DNA of 64,000 nt from Panopea generosa (lineage: Eukaryota > Mollusca > Bivalvia > Adapedonta > Hiatellidae), in the NCBI GenBank assembly GCA_029582155.1, contig CM055897.1:96573582-96637581 (forward strand), read 5' to 3'. The position numbers were made by a program, and so were the translations under genes. Within the stretch, counting starts at the first letter, position 1, and each line of letters begins with the position of its first letter. Shown here one piece after another: positions 1 through 10,965 of this stretch. The notes beneath the pieces are model-generated. The model was not told the DNA's origin and did no database searches. It saw nothing but the letters and a program-made list of their open reading frames with translations.

Positions 1-965
1 TATAAAATGAAATGGGAGGAGCCTAATTTCAAATGGTGGCACTTTCTTGCAACAATGTTGAACTTGGAGATGTTTTTCTGTAAAACATAGAAACAAAGTT
101 GTCATTATTTTCAAAAAGAAGTGCAGTTGTAGGGACATATTTTGGTTTTATAAAAATGCCCTTTATTCACAAAAGCTCCCTGAAACTAAGTAGTAGTAGT
201 CCTTACAAACTTGAGATATCAAGGAAAATTTGCTAAATATTTGAATTTTGAACCCGTTTGACCCTTGTCACGTGGTGTAAACAGCAACACTTGCTTGGAG
301 ATGTGTATAACCCACTTTGAGCAGCCATGCAGTGTTTGATATCTCAGAGTAGAGTAATGTGTTTGACTTTCAGTTTGTGAATTACATGTTTATGAAGATT
401 AATCTTCATAATATATCTGCGTTTTTCATATTATAAACAAATGATTATACATTGTAGTTTATGGCTTATCTTAGATACATGCATACATGCTTTTTTATTT
501 GGATGCAAATAAGTAACCATTCACACTAACCTTGTTTGATCATTGTTCTGAATCCCATAATTCACAAAAGCTTCCTTTTGGAAATGTTTTTTTTTTAAGC
601 AAATAAATGTCATTTTATTGTTTTTACAGTTCTTATATCACAGCCTTCAATTAAAACCACTTAGTGCTATATAGGCGGCATTGGATGTTTGTGTATGAAC
701 CATGAACTAGGTTCAAAACACAACTTGGCATAATTTAGATCTTGGTTGATTCAATATTCTTTGCTTTTTTTTTACATAATTAAGTAGGAACCAAACTCCT
801 ACATTTGAAAACAAATTCCAGTATTTTCTGTATCTAGCCTACGTTTTGGTAAATGACTGTTTCTTTGATTAGGAAATGAAAATTCACCTAGCCAAAACTG
901 ATGTTGAAATGTTATTAACGGACATGAAACAATATCCATAACTGTTCTACAGGAATGTATTTATT

Positions 966-996
<31 letters not shown>

Positions 997-1875
997 GCAT
1001 CATAATCACTTCCCCACTTTCCCCATCTGTGCCTCAATTTTTGTCCTGAATGCCATCTGACAATAAAAATTCCTTTAAGTTCTGTGTCTAACTATAGTTA
1101 TTTTCATCAACATTAATTGACCAGTCTGGTGTAATTAATGATCTTGAAATCTCACTCATTATAATCAAATAAATGAAATAATATACGAAATTGTTCCCTC
1201 GAAACCTTCAAAGTATTTCCACAAATTTTCTTCCATTTATAAGTTTTGCCAGGGAAATTGTGAACCTAAATGGAATGGGTCATTCTATTATGTTAAAGGG
1301 GTTTCTGTATTTTCAATCTTTTTATGTTTTGTCTCACAAATAATTGTTTGCCCTTTTCTTGTGTCCAAGCAATTTATTTACAATTCATTACAACATGTAT
1401 GCCTGTTTGATATAAGTCCATAATAAATACGATAAACCATTTTTCATAAATAGTTTCATTCTCTCTCAGTAAATAATGTACTAATCCATGGAACTTGACC
1501 CAAATAATTTCACTTTATCTCTTTGATCATGACCAGAGATGTGTTATATGTAGCCCAGCATGAAACTGTAAATTGGATGTATCTAATTAGCAATTTTGTT
1601 TATTATGCATGCAGATAAGATGTCCATTGCAATATATTTGAGTGCTGTGTTTGCTGTTCTTAATCTAGGAAAACCTTTATTTTAATCTATAATACTGAGG
1701 AACCTGCATGTACAATAAACATTGTTGCTTAGATTAACTTCCATAATATCAATCAATTATATTTACAAGAAATTCAGTGTGTATTAACTTGCAATAGGCA
1801 GTATCATCTATGGCTATGCTGGTAGTTACAGCTTATGTTGGACATGAGTATTATCAAATAACTGTAGTAAACTTG
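1..1875. other. AT-rich sequence without recognisable gene
   Basis: No long open frame, splice-flanked coding segment or RNA gene could be recognised on either strand. The only ordered feature is a CAT microsatellite at 968-1003. The stretch is probably intergenic or intronic. Confidence 0.6.
968..1003. repeat. (CAT)n microsatellite
   Basis: About twelve CAT units in a row with one CAG interruption near the 3' end. Confidence 0.95.
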
Positions 1876-1990
1876 TCGGCTGCTAGTGATAAGCCCCGCC
1901 TATAATACTGTGTGTAGGAGCTACCGGCGATGGGCCTTTAAAGGTGCCGTCTTTTCACTTTCCCGGTGTCTAATCTGTCAGGCTTATAAC
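1876..1990. other. GC-richer patch, unidentified
   Basis: This patch is clearly richer in G and C than its surroundings and holds phrases such as 'taagccccgcctataat' and 'ctaccggcgatgggcc'. It has no open frame of note and no tRNA-like boxes. It may be part of an old dispersed repeat; a copy elsewhere in the window was not found. Confidence 0.3.
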
Positions 1991-2185
1991 CCACCAGCTT
2001 GACCAATGGCAGATCTACACTCACACACACACACCCCACTCCCATGTTTTATTAAAATCCACAATATTTCTCCCGAAAAAAAGTGTGTGCCGATTCAGAT
2101 TTCATGCTGCACCCCATTTAGTCCCCTCTCCCACCCACCATAAACTGTCATTCTGGCCACAGATAAACATCAAATTTCATACAAA

Positions 2186-2345
2186 TAATGACACCTAAAT
2201 CCGAGTAAGAACCTGTGTCATTTCCTATGTAACACGCAAATTTTCTGACTAAAATATTTGGACCAATGTGGGTTTGAACTTACAACCTCAAAGTGACAGA
2301 TAAATGATCCTAAGACAGCATCTCAGATACCTCAACTACAGAATG
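2186..2345 (-). repeat. SINE family C fragment (tRNA-like head)
   Basis: Read on the minus strand, the stretch at 2345-2270 looks like the anticodon and T arms of a tRNA, with a B-box-like 'aagttcaaacccaca' near 2270. The body towards 2186 is decayed. It resembles the better copies at 14020-14275 and 57490-57700. Box A is degenerate, so this is an old copy. Confidence 0.55.
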
Positions 2346-2654
2346 ATCTGTGGTCGAAGATATTTGATAACACTATTTTCAAAATTGGACGCTGCAAGTT
2401 TTGATGTTTATAGACAAATTACTATTACTCTAAAGACATAATTGGAGGAAAATACATGTTATTTTCATCTTTTTTTAAAATCTTTCTGTAAACTGTAACA
2501 GAAGTAGCATATTACATAAAGTAAATGATCCATGTGGTGACAAAGTAACTTGTTAATACCTGACATACTATAGCTTTACTATAACCTTATATTATAGAAA
2601 TATGGCAGACTTCAACATTGCATGAATCTGTTTGTCTAATATGTCTTTTTTCTA

Positions 2655-2837
2655 GGCCCGATTAGCTCAGTCGGTAGTGCATCTGACTATCAAACCAGGG
2701 GTCATGAGTTTGAATCCCCATCTGACCACAGTCTCCATGACGACTGATATATGACATTGCATCTCATTGTCATTTGTCTCTCTCAGTACTGGTTAACCTT
2801 CCAGGATCCCAGAATAGAGTGGTTAGGTTAGCCCTAG
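2655..2837 (+). repeat. SINE family A, 5' part (tRNA-Lys-like head)
   Basis: The head reads 'gattagctcagtcggtag', a good Pol III A box, then 'gagtttgaatcccc', a good B box, as in a tRNA-Lys-like gene. The body ('ctggttaaccttccaggatc') is shared with copies at 51555-51800 and, inverted, at 27545-27836. The element is interrupted at 2837 by a family B SINE and resumes at 3162. Confidence 0.85.
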
Positions 2838-3161
2838 TTGTTGTTGTTGTTGTTGTATGGTGTTAAACGTCGCTTTCTACAATTTTTCAGTCATATCGCA
2901 AGGGTGTCTACTTGAGACAGTATTCTGAGCGCTGTCACACTGGAGTATCATGCCGCAGACACATGGTATGATACCCCACCCAGTCACATTATACTGACAC
3001 TGGGCCGACCAGACCTAGAACTCTCCTCTCAATGCTGAGCGTCAAGCGAGGAAGCTTCTAGTACCATTTTTAAAGTCTTTGGTATGACCCGGCCGGGGAT
3101 CGAACCCACGACCTTCCGCATGCGAGGCGGAGGCTCTACCACTAGACCATGCCGCGGTCTT
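2838..3161 (-). repeat. SINE family B, full length, nested in family A
   Basis: On the minus strand it begins at 3161 with a tRNA-like head ('catggtctagtggtagagcc', A box; 'gtgggttcgatccccgg', B box) and ends in a (CAA)n tail at 2857-2838. It is flanked by the 12-bp direct repeat ggttagccctag at 2826-2837 and 3162-3173, a target-site duplication made from the host SINE. Other copies lie at 15450-15740, 19976-20182 and 51141-51455. The intact head and exact duplication suggest a fairly young insertion. Confidence 0.9.
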
Positions 3162-3215
3162 GGTTAGCCCTAGATGGCATATGAATGATGTTAAAAATTC
3201 AAACGAAACAAACTA
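3162..3215 (+). repeat. SINE family A, 3' part
   Basis: This continues the element broken at 2837. The phrase 'atggcatatgaatgatgtt' then 'attcaaac' matches the 3' end of the copy at 51750-51795 ('atggcataaaatgatgct' then 'attcaaac'). Confidence 0.8.
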
Positions 3216-3264
3216 ATATGACTTTTAACAATATTTCACTTATAAAATTCACTGCCATGTCTCA

Positions 3265-3680
3265 TTAAAGATAGTATAAAATTATCAGGATTATTCAAAA
3301 TTTTAAAATTGGCAATAAACATTTTCTTCCAATATATACTCATTGTTGCCTACAGGATCTCTTTATAAACATAAAAAATGATCTATTGAAAAGGCCAGGT
3401 TTCCTAACTTGGGCTACGCATCCAGGTTAGACTAAAATAAATTTCTCCCTTAAGATTAAAACACATTTTGTGACGTATTAAATGAGTCATTTTGATTTCA
3501 AATTGATCCATCATGTAAGTTTACACGTTATAAACTTTATTTCATCTTTAATAGAAAGAGTCTGAATGAGGATGTTGAGGTCTTCAAGAAGTATTTAAGT
3601 GCTGTCTATTTTTAGAATGGGGATATCATTTCAAGTTTGCAACTTCTATTTAAACATTTATTTTGTCACGTTTTGGAGAA
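3265..3680 (+). repeat. Left arm of a long imperfect inverted repeat
   Basis: This block recurs in reverse complement at 4855-5440. Shared phrases include 'gtgacgtattaaatgagtca', 'agagtctgaatgaggatg', 'aaacatttattttgtcac' and 'gcaataaacattttcttcc'. A further, more diverged direct copy lies at 12140-12365. No open frame is supported. It is probably two opposite copies of one dispersed element, or the long terminal inverted arms of one larger element. Confidence 0.75.
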
Positions 3681-3841
3681 TTTTATATTCCTAACCCTGC
3701 AGATTTTATTTATTAATGATAATGAGATGCTGTTTATCCATTTCAAAAATAATTTTATTTTTAAGACATTTTTAGTTTTTTTGTCCTACTGTCTTTAAGA
3801 CAGGAAAATAAATGATCATTCACTTAAATATCACATGTTGA

Positions 3842-3960
3842 ACACATTGCATCATACCCCACCCAGTCACATTATCTTGACAGCAGAAACCACTTCTAGA
3901 TGTTGAATATACAGAAAGGACTCACAAGAACCATTTTAACTAATTTCTAAAAAATATTTA
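3842..3960 (-). repeat. SINE family B fragment
   Basis: It contains 'cataccccacccagtcacat', identical to the core of the full copy at 2838-3161, followed by a decayed remainder. The tRNA-like head is missing. Confidence 0.6.
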
Positions 3961-4569
3961 GCTTTCTTTTCATTATACCAATTGCAAACAATGTAGACCC
4001 AAATCAGGCATTGAGTAACTTACAGTCTGATAAGATTTTAAAATTTTTGGTATTCAGTCCGTATTTATTCGTTCAAAATGATAAAATTGAACGATACCAA
4101 TCCAAGGAAAAATGAGTCCTTTAAATTAGTTCAACAAATTATGGTTATAAACATAAAATTAGAAAAATAATCATATTTACATCCACCTCAGCAGGAGATT
4201 ATAGTCCCTAAAGTTCCAACGTCTGAAAAGTTAAAGATCCAGAATCTTACCACCGAGTTGCAGTACAAAAAGTCACTGTGTCGCAGAATTCAGCAGTAGC
4301 AGGAATAGTCAAAGTGGCAGTGGGTAGCAGACTCACAAGATATTTACATGGACAAAGCTGCAACTATGCATGCTATCAGAATTATTGTCAATCACCTTTA
4401 TGCAAAATCAAGAAATACACCTTATCTATACAGAACAGGCACTTTGAAATCTGCACTTTAACTTTCAAAAAACAAAAAACACACAAATCAAATCCATATC
4501 TCAATGGATCTAAATCTTACAGCTGAAACAAGCTGGTAAAATGAACATAATTTGAATATTTTAAGAGTG
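3961..4569. other. No recognisable feature
   Basis: AT-rich spacer between the arms of the inverted repeat. A short open stretch at 4278-4526 has no protein-like composition or splice context. Confidence 0.5.
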
Positions 4570-4854
4570 AAGATGAAGTTGCTGATGAAATAAGTTACAG
4601 CTGCTATAGTAGAGAAAGTTACAAACAAATAAATATGCTACAGAGATGCTAATAGTATTTCCTTATGAAGTTGTTAGTGATGCTGATAAATGTTTAGATA
4701 CTGTTAATGATAAAGTTGTAAATGAATTTGATAATAATTAGGTTGTAAATAAAGTCAATGATAATAAAGTTTTAAATGAACTTGTAAATAAAAATGCTAA
4801 AATTGTTATCATTAATGAATAAAATCCAAATGGTTTGGTATATAAAATTATCTA

Positions 4855-5440
4855 AAATGTGACAAAATAAATGTTTAAATAGAAGTTTCAAACTTGAAAT
4901 GAAATCCCCATTCTAAAAACAGACATCACTTAACTACTGCTTGACAACCTTCACATTGTCATTCAGACTCTTTCTAAAATGAAACAAAGTTTACAACATG
5001 CAAACCTACACGATGGATGTCAAATCCACCAAAACATGACCAAATCGATATTAAAATTGGAGTGGTTTACTTGAAATGAAATCCCCTTTTTAAAAATAGA
5101 CAGCACTTCAATACTGCTTGATGACCTTCACATCATCATTCAAATTCTTTCTTAAATGAAACAATTTTACTACATGTAAACCTGTATAATGAATCAATTT
5201 GAAATCAAAATAAAATCATGTGACTCATTTAATACATTATAAAATGTGTTGCAATTTTAAGTGGGAAATCTATTCTAATCTAACCTAGGTTAGGAAACCC
5301 TTTTTCAATATATTATTTTGTCATAAGATATCCTTTTGGCAATACAGGGCCAGTGAGTACATATAGACATGATATATTGGAAATAAAAGTCTTTATTTTT
5401 AAAATTTTGCAAAATCCTGTTATACTCCCTTTAAATAGAG
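4855..5440 (-). repeat. Right arm of the long inverted repeat
   Basis: Reverse complement of 3265-3680. It carries an internal duplication: the phrase 'cttgaaatgaaatcccc' followed by 'aaa.agacagcactt'-like sequence occurs near 4895 and again near 5073. This makes the right arm about 170 bp longer than the left. Confidence 0.75.
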
Positions 5441-5503
5441 ACAGTGGAAATAAAATTACAAATGAAATTTAAATGAAATTACTGATACAGTTGCAAATGA
5501 AAT

Positions 5504-5915
5504 TGAATGAATGAATGAATGAATGAATGAATGAATGAATGAATGAATGAATAGGGTTTTACGGCGTACCAACACATTCTAAGTTATTCGATGCCAACAG
5601 GAAGGAAGATTCCAGGTTCACTTTACATGTACAAAAACAACAAATTAACATACAGATTTAAAAAAAATACACCAACAAATGAATATGCAGAATGAACCTA
5701 GAACCTTGATACCTGCAGAATTGCAGAGTTTCAGCAAATTCTATCGTATTACTTCATTTGTCGCTTCTACAGACATGCATGAGCCACAGTGGTCCTATTG
5801 TTGCCATCACTCATATGGCTCCCTAAAACCACACAGGAACTGATAATTTAACCACAATAGTGAACATGACAAAAAATAATAAAATTAACATGATACGCAT
5901 TCGGAGGATTCCGCA
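5504..5915. repeat. Dispersed repeat with a (GAAT)n end
   Basis: Starts with a (GAAT)n run at 5504-5552, then 'agggttttacggcgtacc'. Its distal part ('gaaccttgatacctgcagaa', 'tttcagcaaattctatc') is shared with 50570-50790. It sits inside the decayed 12-bp array, so it is an insertion. Class unresolved; no reverse transcriptase, transposase or tRNA head is visible. Confidence 0.65.
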
Positions 5916-6620
5916 AATGAAATTGTTGCTGAAGTGAGTTTCTCAAACTTCTGAAACGGAAGATGAAAATAATTGCTAAAAGATTATAAACAAGGTGACT
6001 GTTGAAGATGTGCTGAGGTTGCTAATGAAACTGTTAATTAATCTGCAGATGCTATTACTTATGAGGCTGCTGTCTTGTTTTAATGAATTTTCTACTGAGG
6101 ATACCAATAATGTTGCCAATTAAGTTGCTTGTGAATTAAGTAGAAAAAGTGCTGACAAAGACAATCATTTTACTGATGATGTTGGAATAGTAGTTGCTAA
6201 CAAAGCCACTAATAAGGTTGCTGACAAAGTTGCCAATGAAGTTGTAAATGACACTACCAATAAATTTACTTAATACTTATGAAACTGTATGTTACTGAAG
6301 TTACTACTGAAACTGTTAATAACAATGCCAGTACTTATAAGGTTGCTGATGAAGTTGCCACTGTCACTAACAATAAATTTATTAACAATAAATAAAATTA
6401 TCTAATACAATTATATATACTGAAGTTCCTAATGACATTGCCAATACAGATGCCATTGGTGCTGCCAAGTTTATGCAATTGAAATTGTACTAATTACATT
6501 CCATATGAGGTTGATAATGCAAATGTTGATGAAGTTGCCAAAGAATTTGCTAATGCAGTTGCAATTGAAGTTGCTGATAAAGTAACTGATACAATTGTTG
6601 CTACTTATATATCTCTGATT

Positions 6621-7315
6621 AATGAGTGTCAGCCAGCTACTATCAAACTCACCCTTCACTCATTAAAAACTATTAATACACAAAGTTCTCCTCCATTTAA
6701 AATCCATTGAAAAAAAAATCATAATATTTAAGATTTGTATAAAGCACAGCTAGTTACACACACAACTTTAAATCAAATATCATATAAATTCACATCTAAC
6801 ATGACATCAACATGTTAATAGATATCATACATAAATCCAAATGAATATCTGAGTGTAACAACACAGCATTAAAGAATATTAGAGAAAATTAATATTTCAC
6901 AAATTTATCAGTTGTGTCTTACAGGAGTTGTGGCTGACTGATTATGGATAGAGATATCCACACTGACAGCTGGTATAAATAAGGTATGTACACCAGTCTA
7001 TCTAGCTTACTTCAAACATAACATACAAGTGGTATATAACATGTTAACAAGCTGTCTAATATTTAGTTTCAAATAGGAAATTATTTATCAAGCTGATCTG
7101 AAGATTCACACATTAGAGTGTTATTATAACATAACATGTGACCCATTAATCTAATAGACCAGAAAAAATATTACAGCACTTGTTAAACAGCCCTTTCAAC
7201 CCAATGGCTATGTATAGTAATATGACCACTCAAACTGCATAGTAACCTCAGCGGGTGAAAAAAATATATACAAAACTCAGGGTACAATATCCTACAAATC
7301 CATTCCTTTATATTA
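6621..7315. other. No recognisable feature
   Basis: AT-rich sequence with no open frame, RNA gene or tandem order seen on either strand. Confidence 0.5.
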
Positions 7316-7317
7316 TT

Positions 7318-7690
7318 GGTGCTCCTTGGCAAAGACCAAGTGGACAAGAGGGTTATCAAGTCTCACTGCTTAGGTTGTAGGTTCAAGCCCAACTCCATCC
7401 AGAGAGACATTATATGTGAGAAAATTTACGAAAAGGGGCCAGAACTCTTTTTACTGACATCAGCAAATATAGAAGTTGACCTGTATTTTATAATTCATAT
7501 ACAGGTATACATAAAACATAGACCACTGTCAGAAGTTATTGGTCAGAAACAAAGTTTCACTGGACAGAGGGACGGTTAGAGGTAACACTTAATACCAAAA
7601 GACACAAGTTCTACTCAGATTCATTCTCAGGTTTGTCTCCACCAATAAATATGACCTGTGATGTGTTGAAAATAGCATCAAACCTTAATT
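7318..7690 (+). repeat. SINE family C with internal insertion or divergence
   Basis: A tRNA-Leu-like head at 7318-7395 has 'ctcactgcttaggttgtagg' then 'ttcaagccc' (B box). The tail 'tctccaccaataaa' near 7636 matches the copies at 14020-14275 and 52765-52995. About 150 bp in the middle (roughly 7440-7590) is absent from those copies and may be a later insertion. Confidence 0.7.
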
Positions 7691-8469
7691 TAGATTCAAT
7701 GCATAGATAAATATGCACTCTTTCTGTATTTCCCCAAATGCACATTTGAATTACACTCTATTTTCAGTTTAATCTTAATAATTAATTAGTCATCCGACCA
7801 GCAGGCTACAAATACGTTTCAAACAGAGTACAGGTATATCAAACTGTCAGACACTACATTTATTTCAATTTAACATGAAATAAAATCACTATTGCATTAA
7901 GCCTAAAAAATTCACACTAAAATACCCATATAAGTTTGCCCTAATGCTAAATTTAATTAAAATCGTAAGTAATATACAATCATAAAACTGCTATATAAAG
8001 TAAATGAAATCATAAAATAAAAATACTTCAAAATTTGAAGTTTTCAAAGTCTAGTCAAGTGCATATCCTTCGAAATAATTTCAGAATAACTGTAATCCTC
8101 GAGTGTTATCTCAAGACACTATTAAAAATTAAAATCAGCACAAAAAAAGTTTAATCTGTGTGTCCGTTCATGTGAATGGAAGTGTAAGAAGATATACAGT
8201 ATCAATGAAATAACATTTAATGAGGATTTGGAAATATTTACATTAATGCAAAGCTGGCGATTTTTATAACAATTCAATATGGACGGTTACAACAGTATAC
8301 CGGTGACATCTTACTTAAAATTTAACGCAAATGGGCATTAAGTGCAAGCAGAACAGTCTTACATGTCACCATTATAGTCTGGGTAATTACTATGTATGAA
8401 AATTAATGGATTTTTATAAAATTTAAGACCACCTAAAACATTCTATAGTAACAAGAGTTCACCTTAAAA
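7691..8469. other. No recognisable feature
   Basis: AT-rich sequence leading up to the 18-bp array. No gene or repeat structure was seen. Confidence 0.5.
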
Positions 8470-10965
8470 AAGTGTATCATCCTTAAAGAGTACACCATTC
8501 TTAAAGATTTATATCATCCTTAATGAATACACCATTCTTAAAGAATATATCATCCTAAAAGAGTATATCATCCTTTAAGAATACATCATCCTCAAAGAGT
8601 ATATCATCCTTAAAGAGTACATCATCCTTAATGAGTATATCATCCTTAAAGAGTATATCACCCTTAATGAGTACATCATCCTTAAAGAGTATATCACCCT
8701 TAATGAGTACATCATCCATAAAGAGTACATCATCCTTAAGGAGTGTATCACCCTTAATGAGTACACCATTCTTAAAGAGCACAGTCTTAATGAGTTTATC
8801 ATCCTTAAAGAAAACATCATCCATTAAGAGTACATCATCCTTAAAGATCATATTATCCTTAAAGAGTACATCATCCTTAAAGAGTATATCATCATTAATG
8901 AGTATATCATCCTTAATGAGTACATCATCCTTTAAGAGTACATCATTCTTAAAGAGTACATCCTTAATGAGTATATCATCCTTAAAGAGAACATCATCCT
9001 TTATGAGTGTATCACCCTTAATGAGTACATCATTCTTAAAGAGTACATCCTTAATGAGTATATCATCCTTAATGAGTACATCATCCTTAAAGAGTACATC
9101 ATTCTTAAAGAGTATATCCTTAATGAGTTTATCATCCTTAAAGAGAACATCATCCATAAAGAGTACATCATCCTTAAAGATCATATTATCCTTAAAGAGT
9201 ACTTCATCCTTAAAGAGTATATCATCGTTAATGAGTATATCATCCTTAATGAGTACACCATCCTTAAAGAGTACATAATTCTTAAAGAGTGTATCACCCT
9301 TAATGAGTACATCATCCTTAAAGAGTACATCCTTAAAGAGAACATCATCCTTAAAGAGTACATCATCCTTAAAGAGAACATCATCCTTAAAGAGTACATC
9401 ATCCTTAAAGAGTAAATTATCCTTAAAGAGTACATCATCCATAAAGAGTACATCATCCTTAAAGAGTACATCATCTTTCAAGAGAACATCATCCTTAAAG
9501 AGTACATCATCCATAAAGAGTAAATCACCACCAATGAGTGTATCATCCACAAAGAATATATCATCCATAAAGAGTAGACCATCCATAAAGAGTACACAAT
9601 CCATAAAGAGGAGATCATCCATAAAGAGTAGATCATCCATAAAGAGCACATCATCCTTAAAAGGTACATCATCTATAAAGAGTAGATTATCCATAAAGAG
9701 TACATCATCCAAAAAGACAACATCATCCATAAAGAGAACATCATCCATAAAGAGTAGATCATCCATAAAGAGTTCATCATCCATAAAGAGAACATCATCC
9801 ATAAAGAGGGGATCATCCATTAAGAGTACATCATTCATAAAGAGAACATCATCCATACAGAGTAGATCATCCATAAAGAGTACATCATCCATAAAGAGAA
9901 CATCGTCCATAAATAGTACATCATCCATAAAGAGAACATCATCCATTAAGAGAACATCATCCATAAAGAGTAGATCATCCATAAAGAGTACATCATCCAT
10001 AAAGAGAACATCATCCATAAAGAGTATATTGTCTATAAAGAGTAAATCATCCATAAAGAGTTCATCATTTTTAAAGAGTAGATCATCCATAAAGAGTACA
10101 TCCTTAATGAGTATAGCATCCTTAATGAGTACATCATCCTTAAAGAGTACATCATTCTTAAAGAGTACATCCTTAATGAGTTTATCATCCTTAAAGAGAA
10201 CATCATCCATAAAGAGTAGATTATCCATAAAGAGCACACCATCCATAAAGAGTAGATCATCCTTAAAGAGTAAATCATCCATAAAGAGTAGATCATCCAG
10301 AAAGAGTAGATCATCCTTAAAGAGTACACCATCAGAAAGAGTAGATCATCCTTAAAGAGTAGTTCATCCATAAAGAGTACATCATCCATAAAGAGTAGAT
10401 CATCTATAAAGAGTACATCATCCATAAAGAGTACATCATTCTTAAAGAGTAGATCATCCAAAAAGAGTACATCATCCATAAAGACTAGATCATCAATAAA
10501 GAGTACACCATCCAGAAAGAGTAGATCATCCTTAAAGAGTAGATCATCCATAAAGAATACATCATCCATAAAGTGTAGATCATATATAAAGAGTACATCA
10601 TCCATAAAACATACATTATCCATAAAGAGTACATCATCCTAAAGAGTAGATCATCCATAAATAGTACATCATCCATAAAGTGTACATCATCCAAAAGAGT
10701 ACACCATCCATAAAGAGTAGATCATCCATAAAGAGTACATCATCCATAAAGAGTAGATCATCCTAAAGAGTAGATCATCCATAAAGAGTAGATCATCCTT
10801 AAACAGTAGATCATCCTTAAACAGTACATCATCCATAAAGAGTACATCATCCATAAAGAGTACATCATCCATAAAAAGTACATCATCCATAAAGAGTACA
10901 TCATCTATAAAGAGTACATCATCTTTAAAGAGTAAAGTCATCAACCTTAGAGAGTTCATCATTAT
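8470..10965. repeat. 18-bp minisatellite array, about 138 units
   Basis: The unit is acatcatccttaaagagt with variants. Units with 'ccttaa' dominate 8470-9480 and units with 'ccataa' dominate 9490-10965, so the array has two domains. Because the unit is six codons long, reading frames on both strands stay open for hundreds of codons, including 575 codons on the minus strand. Blocks near 8790 and 9119, and near 9048 and 10101, repeat the same order of variant units. No promoter or splice context supports a protein. Confidence 0.97.

Larger units (their letters stand above)
4570..6620. repeat. Decayed 12-bp tandem repeat, twice interrupted
   Basis: Units close to gttgctgatgaa recur with heavy decay at 4570-4810, 5455-5503 and 5920-6620; around 6210-6260 three 12-bp units follow one another (gttgctgacaaa, gttgccaatgaa, gttgtaaatgac). 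The array is interrupted by the right inverted arm at 4855-5440 and by a second insert at 5504-5915, so it predates both. Confidence 0.6.

Noticed and set aside
2655-2735. Functional tRNA-Lys gene
   Set aside because: Boxes are good, but the sequence runs into a SINE body shared with other copies and the 3' acceptor strand does not pair properly.
7316-7579. 87-codon plus-strand frame
   Set aside because: Lies inside a SINE family C copy.
8555-10282. Minus-strand open frame of 575 codons
   Set aside because: Produced by an 18-bp unit; plus-strand frames over the same bases are also open (for example 350 codons). No start context or splice signal.
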